From the NCBI GenBank assembly GCA_022822575.1, contig JAJEBJ010000319.1:1-20858 (forward strand): DNA of 20,858 nucleotides. Reading direction: 5' to 3'. Made by a program: the position numbers and the translations under genes. This document shows positions 1-6,990 of the stretch, piece after piece; position 1 is the stretch's first letter, and every line of letters begins with the position of its first letter. This stretch comes from Alphaproteobacteria bacterium. Its GTDB lineage: Bacteria > Pseudomonadota > Alphaproteobacteria > SP197. The notes beneath the pieces were generated by a model. That model saw only the letters and a list, made by a program, of their open reading frames with translations. It was not told where the DNA came from and did no database searches.

Positions 1-27
1 TTCGGGTTGCCCACAGCCTTTTTCGCC

Positions 28-56
28 TTGACACCCCAACGGGCAGTCTTTACGCT
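28..56 (+). promoter_or_regulatory. sigma70 promoter of the tRNA operon
   Basis: A perfect -35 box TTGACA (28-33) is followed by a 17-bp spacer and a -10-like TACGCT (51-56). The sequence after it is GC-rich (CGCGCCGC), as in stringently controlled stable-RNA promoters. Transcription would start near 62-64, about 10 bp before tRNA-Ala. The boxes and spacing are read directly; stringent control is inferred from the GC-rich discriminator. Confidence 0.7.
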
Positions 57-72
57 CGCGCCGCAAGCAAGT

Positions 73-148
<76 letters not shown>

Positions 149-183
149 TTTTCCGACTTCAATTGAAAACGCGGTACATCGAC

Positions 184-256
184 GTCCCCATCGTCTAGAG
201 GCCTAGGACACCGCCCTTTCACGGCGGCAACAGGGGTTCGAATCCCCTTGGGGACG
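184..256 (+). tRNA. tRNA-Glu (anticodon TTC)
   Basis: The acceptor GTCCCCA (184-190) pairs with TGGGGAC (249-255) and the discriminator is G256. The anticodon stem CCGCC/GGCGG encloses CTTTCAC, giving anticodon TTC. The T-loop is GGTTCGAATCC. The CCA end is not encoded (CACC follows), unlike the neighbouring tRNA-Ala. It is probably co-transcribed with tRNA-Ala. Its 3' end lies only 23 bp from the stop of a toxin gene on the opposite strand, which marks the start of accessory DNA. Confidence 0.96.
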
Positions 257-279
257 CACCCTCGTGACGTGCAGACATC

Positions 280-678
280 TCAGGTTTCTTCCTGCGAGAC
301 CGGCTCGCTGTTTTCACGCAAACAGGCAGCAAATGCGGCTTCATCGATTTCACTGGCTGCGAGCAGGGTCACAACCTGAACGACCTCGATTTCGTCGGCC
401 ATCAGCCGAAACCCGTTCTCCGAGAGGAACAGCCAGGCACACATGAAACCCGTGCGCTTGTTGCCATCCACGAAGGGGTGATTGCGGATGATCCCTGCCG
501 CGTATGCCGTGGCAAGATCGCTTATGTCGGGTGCGCCGTACGCATGGAGTTGCCGAGGACGCGCCAGCGCCGAGTCGAGCAGGCCGGAATCGCGAAGACC
601 CGCGCTTCCGCCATGTTCCGCCAGCAGCCTCTCGTGCATCGCCAGCACGATCGCCTTGCTCAACCAGATGGGAGCCAC
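280..678 (-). CDS. doc: Doc-type Fic-fold toxin (death-on-curing family)
   Basis: This 132-aa protein carries the Doc/Fic signature HPFVDGNKRTGF at residues 67-78, including the catalytic His and the NKR anion-binding segment. Length and motif fit Doc rather than the longer AMPylating Fic proteins. In the known family Doc phosphorylates EF-Tu and stops translation until neutralised by its antitoxin. The start is GTG at 678, overlapping the stop of the upstream antitoxin by one base (TAGTG), so translation is coupled. The gene looks intact. It sits between the antitoxin and the tRNA-Glu 3' end. The partner is AbrB-like rather than Phd, a common pairing for chromosomal Doc genes. Confidence 0.9.
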   Translation of the reverse strand: MAPIWLSKAIVLAMHERLLAEHGGSAGLRDSGLLDSALARPRQLHAYGAPDISDLATAYAAGIIRNHPFVDGNKRTGFMCAWLFLSENGFRLMADEIEVVQVVTLLAASEIDEAAFAACLRENSEPVSQEET

Positions 679-905
679 TACTTCGCCAATTCGCGCAGCG
701 CGTTCCGATACTGCTTCATGCCCTCTTCGGCAACTTTCATCTGCCGCTCGAATTCGGGATCGAATGGCGTGATCCGGAATCCCCCGTTGGCCGTTTCGGT
801 CAGATAGACGACATCGCCTTCGCTGACGCGCAGCGCACCGGCTGCATCCCTGGGAAGGCGCAGATTGAGCGAATTTCCTACCTTGTGTACCTTGAGCGCA
901 TGCAT
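678..905 (-). CDS. AbrB/MazE-type antitoxin partnered with Doc
   Basis: This 75-aa protein has an N-terminal SpoVT/AbrB swapped-hairpin DNA-binding domain, roughly residues 1-48 (VHKVGNSLNLRLPRDAAGAL, then EGDVVYL). Its C-terminal tail (from about residue 50) is charged and helical and is the expected toxin-neutralising part. The start is ATG at 905 with GAGGAA (912-917) about 6 bp upstream. The one-base overlap with doc shows a bicistronic antitoxin-first operon. Such antitoxins repress their own promoter through the N-terminal domain; a palindrome at 925-938 is a likely site. The operon role is clear from context; the exact subfamily is less certain. Confidence 0.88.
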   Translation of the reverse strand: MHALKVHKVGNSLNLRLPRDAAGALRVSEGDVVYLTETANGGFRITPFDPEFERQMKVAEEGMKQYRNALRELAK

Positions 906-924
906 CGCGAATTCCTCGTCTGTT

Positions 925-938
925 TATACAAAAGTATA
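925..938 (-). promoter_or_regulatory. candidate operator/promoter of the AbrB-Doc operon
   Basis: TATAC-AAAA-GTATA is a perfect inverted repeat 20 bp upstream of the antitoxin ATG. On the minus strand the same bases give TATACT and TATAAA, good -10 candidates. A -10 element inside a palindrome is what autorepression by the AbrB-type antitoxin would need. No convincing -35 was identified. Confidence 0.5.
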
Positions 939-969
939 TACGTAATGACGGGTCGGGGAAGCGGACTTG

Positions 970-2160
970 TCAGTCCATTCCGGGTAGCGACAGGTTATCG
1001 GTGTAGATGCAGTTGGCCTCTCGCACTTCGGCGGCTGTGCCAACGACGCGATCGCGGAATTTCACATGGTTCCATTCCCCGATCCAGTGCTCGGGGTCGG
1101 TGAAGGAGAACTCCATTTTCAGCGTGTTGCCGTCGTTGATCAGGCTGTATCGCTCGACGATTACCAGTTGTTCGCCCGCGAGGATGCCCGCCTGCATCAG
1201 GTGGTTCTCACCGATGAAACCGGTGGTTTCGATCACCAGCGTATCGTCCTCCCAGCGCCCCAGCGATTCGCCGTGCCAGTTGCGGTCCAGATCGCCCTCC
1301 GGCTGGCGCTCGCGCCCGTCCAGGTAGATCGCGCGGTAGTCGTTGTTCAGGCGCGAGATCATGTAGATGGCTGTCGGGTACTGCAGCATCATGATGGAGC
1401 CGTAACGGGTCATGAAGCGCGGCATGCCCGGCGGGTAGCACTGGATGGTCGGGTCGCCGAATCGCTCGCCCCGTTCGGTGGCTGCAAGGTATTCATCCAG
1501 GTACGCCTGCGCCTTGGGAGTCAACTGGGGCTTGGGCTTGAACTCGAACGAGCCGTAATTGGCCCGCCACTCGTCCTCTCCCCGGAATCGCCATACACCC
1601 GTCAGATCGAATGGCGCTTCGGGCCACTCCCTGGCCAGATGCGCCGGATCGAGTGCGCCGGGGGCTTCACTTGCGACGACCGGTAGCCGGGAAGGTCTCG
1701 TTTTCGCTTCCCGCTCCTGCCAGGTTTCGCCCTCGGGCGGAGGCACCCACTCCATCAGGGACGGGTACACGAGCCGCGTCGGCTGGGGCGCATCCATGTT
1801 GTAGGCCCGGCCATCGGCCCCGATGAGGCCCTCCACCAGCCCGCCGGGCTGACCGGATCGCAGGGGATAGAGCTTCATGGTGACCTCGTCGCCGATAGAG
1901 ATGGAATTGCGGTCGAACCCCATGGCCTCCATGCCCGCAATGCTCTGTCCCTCGATCTGCCAGGCCACCGTTTCGCCAGTCTCCTCCGTCACGTCCAGCC
2001 CGATGATCAGGTGCGGATTGCGGTAGATGAACTCGGTGACCGTGCCCGTTTTCAGTATCGTGGTCGTGGTATCGAATACGACCGCCGAATGGTGGCCGCA
2101 ACCGATTCGGCTTATGCCCATCAGCAAGAACAGCGCAGAAAACGATACGAAAGTCTTCAT
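970..2160 (-). CDS. secreted DUF6152-like protein, large paralogue
   Basis: The protein is 396 aa. An N-terminal hydrophobic export signal (about residues 1-21) is followed by HHS at the mature N-terminus. The N-terminal half (to about residue 120) resembles DUF6152: GTVTEFIYRNPHLIIGLDV, then a conserved WQIEG stretch and a region for setting polarity or charge. The C-terminal half contains a block of the type seen in hypothetical periplasmic proteins of Gammaproteobacteria and Acidobacteria, DRNWHGESLGRWEDDTLVIE. No catalytic function is established. It is the second gene after a paralogue at 2288-3292, with a repeat-filled 127-bp gap between them. The start is ATG; the SD is weak (GGGGGCG). 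Family placement is from pattern memory; export is inferred from the signal sequence. Confidence 0.75.
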   Translation of the reverse strand: MKTFVSFSALFLLMGISRIGCGHHSAVVFDTTTTILKTGTVTEFIYRNPHLIIGLDVTEETGETVAWQIEGQSIAGMEAMGFDRNSISIGDEVTMKLYPLRSGQPGGLVEGLIGADGRAYNMDAPQPTRLVYPSLMEWVPPPEGETWQEREAKTRPSRLPVVASEAPGALDPAHLAREWPEAPFDLTGVWRFRGEDEWRANYGSFEFKPKPQLTPKAQAYLDEYLAATERGERFGDPTIQCYPPGMPRFMTRYGSIMMLQYPTAIYMISRLNNDYRAIYLDGRERQPEGDLDRNWHGESLGRWEDDTLVIETTGFIGENHLMQAGILAGEQLVIVERYSLINDGNTLKMEFSFTDPEHWIGEWNHVKFRDRVVGTAAEVREANCIYTDNLSLPGMD

Positions 2161-2185
2161 TGCAACGCCCCCGTAATTCGCAGTT

Positions 2186-2289
2186 GTTGGTAACCCGCCA
2201 GTTCGCCCGCAGTCGGTAACATGCCGGCTCGCCCGCTGTCGGCAACATGCCGGCTCGCCCGCTGTCGGTTGCCCGCCAGCCCGCCCTCT
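2186..2289. repeat. 26-bp tandem repeat, four units plus a partial fifth
   Basis: Four consecutive 26-bp units start at 2186, 2212, 2238 and 2264, each of the form GTCGGTAACATGCCGGCTCG plus CCCGCT. Units two and three differ by one base; the outer ones are more diverged. A partial fifth copy (ATTGGTAACCCGCC, 2290-2303) is the 3' coding end of the neighbouring gene, so the array begins inside its last codons and runs through the intergenic gap towards the next gene. The period is not a multiple of three. No known element is recognised. Confidence 0.85.
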
Positions 2290-3292
2290 ATTGGTAACCC
2301 GCCTCGATGAACAGGCGCGCAGCCTCCAGACTGCAGTTTTCCGGCAGCACGTCCCGGTCGGGCAGTTTTCTCATGTAGTAGTCGATATCGACCGGCTCGC
2401 TCAGATAGACAGGATCCGTCAATGTCATCCGTACCCGAAGCGACAGACCCCCATCGATCAGGGAAAATCGCTCAACCAGGTGTTTCTCCTCGCTGGAATC
2501 CACACCGGTATGGCTTCCCCATCGGTCGGCGACAAAATGATCCGTCTCCACCACCAGGTCTTCACCGTCCATCCACGCCCGGGACCGGCCGGTCTTCGAC
2601 GGGGCGCCCGGAGCCGGCTGCCCGCCCAGGCTGACGATGCGTGTCTGGTCGCGCATGTCGTAGGCGATCTCGATCGTGCTTTCGTCAAGCCACGAGATCT
2701 TCAGGGGATAGGGAAGGAGGGTCGACTTCGGCGGCCCGGCATTCTCGCAGTCGAACTGGGGATTCTGGCTCTCGTCGAAACTGTCGACCCGGCCCCGGGC
2801 GAATTCCGTATAGGGCCAGTCTTCCGGAGGGGCGTAGAAAAAGCCGGTCCTTGCGGTGTCACGAGCCCATAGTCCGCTGAAATCGGTGGAAGGCTCCACT
2901 TCTCTTGCCAGCCGCTCGGAGGCACTACCCGTGAGTCGCGTCCCATCGGACTTCTCGACCCACATCAGTCCCGAGTAGTACCGCTCGGGATCCCTGTCCA
3001 TCGCGCCTTCCCAGGTGATGACATCGCCCTCGCTGAGGGAATCGCTGTCCCAACCCAGCTCGAGCATGCCTGCCGGGTGCAATAACTCGATGGTCCAGTC
3101 GACCACCTCGCCCGCCCGGTTCGGCGCCCTGATTTGGAGGAACACATGGGGCATGCGCCAGACATATCGCGTCACGACACCGGTATGCCGTTGAATGTCG
3201 TCGCGGTTCAGGCTGGCATGCGAGTGATGGCTCAAGGCGGTCGATGGCCCCAGCATGGCTGCTGCCAGGCACGATGCGATGAGAAATCTCAC
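2288..3292 (-). CDS. secreted DUF6152-like protein, small paralogue
   Basis: This 334-aa protein has a signal peptide (residues 1-21, probable cleavage before HHSHASL). A DUF6152-like N-terminal domain follows (TGVVTRYVWRMPHVFLQIRA, then WTIELLHPAGMLELGWDSDS). Its C-terminal half shares the layout of the next gene (a WMDGEDLVVETDHFVADRWG stretch matching the WEDDTLVIETTGFIGENH stretch), so the two are tandem paralogues. The start is GTG at 3292 with AGGGGAAA directly upstream. The last codons (GCGGGTTACCAATAG) are one copy of the 26-bp repeat that fills the gap to the downstream paralogue. Function is unknown; a periplasmic role is inferred. Confidence 0.75.
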   Translation of the reverse strand: MRFLIASCLAAAMLGPSTALSHHSHASLNRDDIQRHTGVVTRYVWRMPHVFLQIRAPNRAGEVVDWTIELLHPAGMLELGWDSDSLSEGDVITWEGAMDRDPERYYSGLMWVEKSDGTRLTGSASERLAREVEPSTDFSGLWARDTARTGFFYAPPEDWPYTEFARGRVDSFDESQNPQFDCENAGPPKSTLLPYPLKISWLDESTIEIAYDMRDQTRIVSLGGQPAPGAPSKTGRSRAWMDGEDLVVETDHFVADRWGSHTGVDSSEEKHLVERFSLIDGGLSLRVRMTLTDPVYLSEPVDIDYYMRKLPDRDVLPENCSLEAARLFIEAGYQ

Positions 3293-3436
3293 TTTCCCCT
3301 GCCTGTCATTGGTTTCACCCCACGAACAAATGGTACGTCAAACGGCACCTTTATGCTTGACGGCTCTTCCGGCGGGGTCCGGACAGGGAGTCTGACATGC
3401 GTCCCGTTTTCGGCGTTGTCGACCGGATATTCGCAA

Positions 3437-4771
3437 CTAGAAGAAAACCAATGCAACGAGATAGATGGGCGCCAGCGTCAACAACGCGATGACGCAGTAG
3501 CCCATGATATGGCGAAGATGAAGACCCGCGATGGCCAGCACGGGCACCGCGAACAGGGGCTGGATGGTGTTTGTCCAGACTTCGCCTACGGCGACTGCCA
3601 TGGCGACTCTCGGAATGTCCGCACCGAGTTGCGCCGCCGCCTCGACCACGATGGGACCCTGAACCGCCCATTGTCCGCCCGCCGACGGGATGAAAAGGTT
3701 CAGGAACGCCGCGCTGAAGAACGTCCAGAGCGGCAGGGTCGCCGAATTCGATACGGCGACAAAACCGTTCACGATCAGTTCGCCGAGACCCGAGTCGGCG
3801 ATCAGGCCCATCAGGCCGGAATACAGCGGGTACTGGATGAGAAAGGGACCCGCCACCCTGGCTGCATTGCCGAGCAGCTTGATGTAGTGCCTCGGCGAAT
3901 CGGCGAAAGCCAGTCCGAGCACGACGAAGATCATGTTCAGGCTGTCGAGCTGAAGTTCGCCTCCGTTGACGAAAAAGCGCACGACGTAGACCGCGCCGAA
4001 GAACGCAAGCAGTAACGTGATCCATCGCGCGTTTTCCAGTTTTTCCGACGGTGAGGCGCCCGGACCGGGGTTGATTCGCTCTTCGGGACCCATCGGTCCG
4101 CCTGCCTCTGCCGGCATCTCGACAATTTGCTCGCGGTCAGGAGCAACCCTGGAAAGGACCTGCGGCAGGATGACGATGATCGCGGCAACGATCGACAGGC
4201 TCCACCAGGAGAAAATCGTTTGATCGAGCCCGATCAGGCCGAGTTCGTCCTCGAGGAAATGCCCCGGCGTGTTCAGCACCAGTGCAATGGACGAAGACAG
4301 TCCCTGCATGCCGACCACGTGTCCGCAATACGCGCTGGCGACAAGCAACGGGAAGTGGACCTTGATTCCGCGGTCGCGGCAGTTGCCCGCGATGATGCGC
4401 GCGAGTATCGCCGGTACGATGAGACCGAGTCCCCATGAAACGAGCGACGCCAGGGCCGCGATCGTTGTCAGCCCGACATAGGCCATCCTCGCGGAGCGAA
4501 CCAGGCCGGCAATACCTGTGAGAAGCGCATACACGGCGCGCGTGTGTGCCAGGACATGGCCCAGCGCAAGGATCAGGATCATCTGCGCCGTGAAACGCAG
4601 CAGTTCCCAGTAACTGTTCCCCCACGCGTCGACGGATTGCCCGGCCGTGAAATCGGTAAACAGGAGGGCCGCCATGAAGGCGACTCCGGTAAGGAAGATC
4701 GCGATGACGAGCGGGTCCGGCGTCCACCGCTCGGCCACCCTTGCAAAGAATCCCGCTATCCGGCTCAGCAT
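3437..4771 (-). CDS. atoE: AtoE-type short-chain fatty acid transporter
   Basis: This 444-aa polytopic inner-membrane protein matches the AtoE short-chain fatty acid transporter family in length and motifs. The start reads RIAGFFARVAERWTPDPLVI, followed by WGNSYWELLRFTAQMILIL, a VSWGLGLIVPAILAR helix and the C-terminal IPSAGGQWAVQGPIV block. Roughly ten or more hydrophobic segments are seen, with a charged cytoplasmic loop near residues 215-250. The family moves acetoacetate, butyrate and similar acids. It is last in the minus-strand catabolic operon, 46 bp after the dehydrogenase gene. Acetoacetate is an expected product of BKACE encoded on the other arm, which makes this neighbourhood meaningful. 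The SD is weak. Confidence 0.88.
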   Translation of the reverse strand: MLSRIAGFFARVAERWTPDPLVIAIFLTGVAFMAALLFTDFTAGQSVDAWGNSYWELLRFTAQMILILALGHVLAHTRAVYALLTGIAGLVRSARMAYVGLTTIAALASLVSWGLGLIVPAILARIIAGNCRDRGIKVHFPLLVASAYCGHVVGMQGLSSSIALVLNTPGHFLEDELGLIGLDQTIFSWWSLSIVAAIIVILPQVLSRVAPDREQIVEMPAEAGGPMGPEERINPGPGASPSEKLENARWITLLLAFFGAVYVVRFFVNGGELQLDSLNMIFVVLGLAFADSPRHYIKLLGNAARVAGPFLIQYPLYSGLMGLIADSGLGELIVNGFVAVSNSATLPLWTFFSAAFLNLFIPSAGGQWAVQGPIVVEAAAQLGADIPRVAMAVAVGEVWTNTIQPLFAVPVLAIAGLHLRHIMGYCVIALLTLAPIYLVALVFF

Positions 4772-4817
4772 GCCGATTCACGGATGGTACATGGGAGGCA
4801 TATTCCCGACCGGCGCC

Positions 4818-5735
4818 TCACGAGGAATTTCGTTCGCGCTGTGCCTTGACGAGGTGTTCGGCTAGTTGCCTGCGCAACGCGGCCATTTCTTCGCCGGTCC
4901 ACGTCCTGAATCCTTCGCCGCTCCTGAAGCCGAGTTTACCGGCTTCGATCTGCGCCTCGAGATAGGGGTTCGGGCCACTGCTGCGGTCCAGTTCCGGGAT
5001 GATGGTCCTGTGAATGTCCAGCGTCAGGTCGAGCCCGACCATGTCGGCGTTCTCCAGAGGCCCGAGTACCGCCAGCCGCTGGCCGAAGCTGTTTCTGATG
5101 CAGGCATCGACTGTACGCGCGTCGCAAATGCCTTCCGCCACCATTGCGATCGCCTCGCGCCACAGCGCATGCTGCAGCCGGTTCGCCACGAAACCGGGTA
5201 CGTCCTTCTGAATGTACGCCGCCTCCTTGCCGAGTTCCCGCAAGAGCGCCATCGTCGCACCCATCGTATCCGCGCTGGTTTTCGCGCCCTTGATGACTTC
5301 GACCAGCGGAATCAGGTAAGGGGGATTCCACCAGTGCGTTCCCACCATGCGGTGCGCCGATTCGAGGTCCTGCGCGATTGTCGATATGGGGATGACCGAG
5401 GAATTGCTGGCGAGGATCGCATCGCGCGGCGCAAGCCGTTCGAGATCGGCGAAGATGGAACGCTTCAGATTGAGCTTCTCCGGGACGGCTTCGGTGACGA
5501 AACCGGCCGACGACACGACGGTCCCCAAGTCAGCATGGACGCTCACCGCCTCCACGGCCGACACATCGCCGCCGACCATGCGCAGGTTCTCGCCGATGCG
5601 GGTCTTCACGGTCGCTCGGGCGTCGTCGATGGGCTCGTAAACGCGAACCACATAGCCCGCGGCAGCGAACACCTGGGCAATTCCCGCCCCCATGAGGCCG
5701 CCGCCGAGCACGGCGACCGGCCGGTCTTTTGCCAT
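4818..5735 (-). CDS. 3-hydroxyacyl-CoA dehydrogenase family (lambda-crystallin / carnitine-dehydrogenase-like)
   Basis: This is a 305-aa soluble NAD-dependent dehydrogenase. The Rossmann loop GGGLMGAG lies at residues 11-18 and acidic E34 ends the second strand, favouring NAD. Further motifs are SNSS (110-113), H134 in GTHWWNPP, E146 (the His-Glu catalytic pair), N185 in VPGFVANRL, then the C-terminal 3HCDH domain. A single-domain enzyme of this size without a hydratase partner often acts on free 3-hydroxy acids such as L-carnitine or L-gulonate rather than on beta-oxidation intermediates. ATG at 5735 was chosen because it starts just before the Rossmann strand; an upstream extension to 5882 would overlap the SDR gene with low-complexity Arg-rich sequence. 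Substrate is unknown. Confidence 0.88.
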   Translation of the reverse strand: MAKDRPVAVLGGGLMGAGIAQVFAAAGYVVRVYEPIDDARATVKTRIGENLRMVGGDVSAVEAVSVHADLGTVVSSAGFVTEAVPEKLNLKRSIFADLERLAPRDAILASNSSVIPISTIAQDLESAHRMVGTHWWNPPYLIPLVEVIKGAKTSADTMGATMALLRELGKEAAYIQKDVPGFVANRLQHALWREAIAMVAEGICDARTVDACIRNSFGQRLAVLGPLENADMVGLDLTLDIHRTIIPELDRSSGPNPYLEAQIEAGKLGFRSGEGFRTWTGEEMAALRRQLAEHLVKAQRERNSS

Positions 5736-5737
5736 GG

Positions 5738-5822
5738 CGTTCAACCCGCCCTGTGACCGCCACCGACGCGGACGGCGCGGATCAATTCCGCCATGGGGAT
5801 CATTCCTCCCGTTCAACCCGCC
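5738..5822. repeat. 13-bp direct repeat flanking a 59-bp spacer
   Basis: CGTTCAACCCGCC occurs at 5738-5750 and again at 5810-5822, 72 bp apart. On the minus strand each copy supplies the codons GCG GGT TGA: the first copy ends the SDR gene and the second ends a 20-codon open frame just before the dehydrogenase start. This looks like a small duplication or repeat-mediated exchange at a gene boundary. Confidence 0.7.
5741..5803 (-). CDS. possible 20-aa leader peptide upstream of the dehydrogenase
   Basis: ATG at 5803 (or 5794) opens a short frame beginning MIPMAELIRAVRVGGG and ending with TGA at 5741, 5 bases before the dehydrogenase ATG. A strong GGGAGGA lies just upstream, better placed for the ATG at 5794, whereas the dehydrogenase itself has only a GGGCGGG-type site. 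Translation of the short frame would couple to the dehydrogenase. It matches no family I know and may simply be leftover coding sequence. Confidence 0.3.
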   Translation of the reverse strand: MIPMAELIRAVRVGGGHRAG

Positions 5823-6613
5823 GTATAGCCGCCGTCGGCGTAGACGATGTGGCCCGTGTGGAAGTCTGAAGCCGCCGAACACAGGAACAGGAGCGGTCCT
5901 GCCAGGTCCTCCGGCTCGCCCAGGCGGCCCACCGGTACCCGCGCCACAAATCCTTCACGGACCTTTCGCGCGTGCTCGCTGTCGCCGAACATCCACTCCG
6001 TCACCGGCGAACGGAACACGGTCGGCCCAAGCGCATTCACGGTGATGCCGTACTTGCCCCACTCGCAGCCGAGGGCTTTCGTGAGCCCGTCCGTCGCCGA
6101 TTTCGACGTGCAGTAGGCCGAGTAGCCGGCCGGGTGGCCGAGCTTGCCGCGCGCGGACGAGGTGAACACCACCTTGCCGCCCCTGCCCTGCCCGATCATC
6201 TGCCGGCCGGCGGATCTGGCCATCAGCCAGGGCCCATCGACGTTGGCCCGCATGATCTTCCCGAACCGATCCGGTCCCATGTCGACGATGGGCGACACTT
6301 CGTTGAAACCCGAGGCGACCACGAGAATGTCGACCCCGCCGTAGGCCTCGACCGCGGCGGCAACGATCGCGTCGCAATCCTCGGCCGTATCCGGCCGCCT
6401 TGCGACCTCGACCGCTTCGACGCCGGCCGCACGCAGCGCCTCACCGACCCCGGCGAGATTCTCCGCGTTGCCGGCCGTGATCACGAGCCTGGCCCCCGCA
6501 TCGCCCAGCGTAGCAGCGCAGACCTTGCCGAACGAACCCGTCGCGCCGACGACGATCGCCGATTTTCCGGCCACGTCGAACAGTTTCGACGTATCGATCT
6601 TCGGCAGGCTCAT
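5813..6613 (-). CDS. short-chain dehydrogenase/reductase (SDR)
   Basis: This is a 266-aa classical SDR. The cofactor loop is VGATGSFGK (about residues 22-30). Active-site elements are the SSARGK serine segment and the Y-C-T-S-K motif within YSAYCTSK, followed by the PG-equivalent GPTVFRSPV. The C-terminus ends FHTGHIVYADGGYTAG, a typical complete SDR end. The gene overlaps the upstream cupin by 4 bp (ATGA), so the two are translationally coupled. It likely oxidises or reduces a secondary alcohol or ketone in the pathway of this operon; cofactor preference and substrate cannot be read from sequence. It is 77 bp upstream of the dehydrogenase gene. Confidence 0.9.
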   Translation of the reverse strand: MSLPKIDTSKLFDVAGKSAIVVGATGSFGKVCAATLGDAGARLVITAGNAENLAGVGEALRAAGVEAVEVARRPDTAEDCDAIVAAAVEAYGGVDILVVASGFNEVSPIVDMGPDRFGKIMRANVDGPWLMARSAGRQMIGQGRGGKVVFTSSARGKLGHPAGYSAYCTSKSATDGLTKALGCEWGKYGITVNALGPTVFRSPVTEWMFGDSEHARKVREGFVARVPVGRLGEPEDLAGPLLFLCSAASDFHTGHIVYADGGYTAG

Positions 6614-6960
6614 GCTGCGGAGTCCGGATACGGCATCAGCACGAGCATCATCGCCACGTCGTTGCGCTCGTTGCGCACCGCCCGCGACACGCCGCCTCCG
6701 ATGTAGCAGCTATCGAGTTTCCCCAGCCTCTCGATCGTGCCGTCGCCGAGCTCCACCGTCACCTCGCCTTCCAGAACAATGTAGATCTTCTCCAACGGGC
6801 TGGCGTCCATCTCGGCGCCTCCGCCCGGCAGAAACTGGGACAGGCCGGCCCAGGCGAACTTCGAATCGCTGGCATCGAAGCCCTGCAGCCGCAACGCGCG
6901 CATCTCGTAGTGCCCTGGAACATCGTAGCGTTGCGCATCGCCAAAGCGCGTGATTTGCAT
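6610..6960 (-). CDS. small single-domain cupin protein
   Basis: This 116-aa protein has a single beta-barrel cupin domain. Its core runs LSQFLPGGGAEMDASPLEKIYIV, then LEGEVTVELGDG, then the second half-motif with LDSCYIGGGVSRAVRNE. The usual metal-binding His residues of motif 1 are mostly absent (the position is held by G-G-G-A-E and P-L-E-K), so it may be a binding or isomerase-type cupin rather than a dioxygenase. The start is ATG at 6960 with AGGAGA about 8 bp upstream. It overlaps the SDR by 4 bp and follows the cyclase-family gene by 30 bp, so it belongs to the same operon. Function is unknown. Confidence 0.82.
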   Translation of the reverse strand: MQITRFGDAQRYDVPGHYEMRALRLQGFDASDSKFAWAGLSQFLPGGGAEMDASPLEKIYIVLEGEVTVELGDGTIERLGKLDSCYIGGGVSRAVRNERNDVAMMLVLMPYPDSAA

Positions 6961-6990
6961 GGTCAGTCTCTCCTGTTGTCCGGCCGAACG

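Noticed and set aside
2186..2303. Possible CRISPR array
   Set aside because: Repeat units are directly contiguous with no spacers, and no cas genes are present.
5736..5882. Upstream extension of the dehydrogenase by 49 codons
   Set aside because: It overlaps the SDR gene and encodes Arg/Gly-rich sequence; the Rossmann fold begins right after the ATG at 5735.
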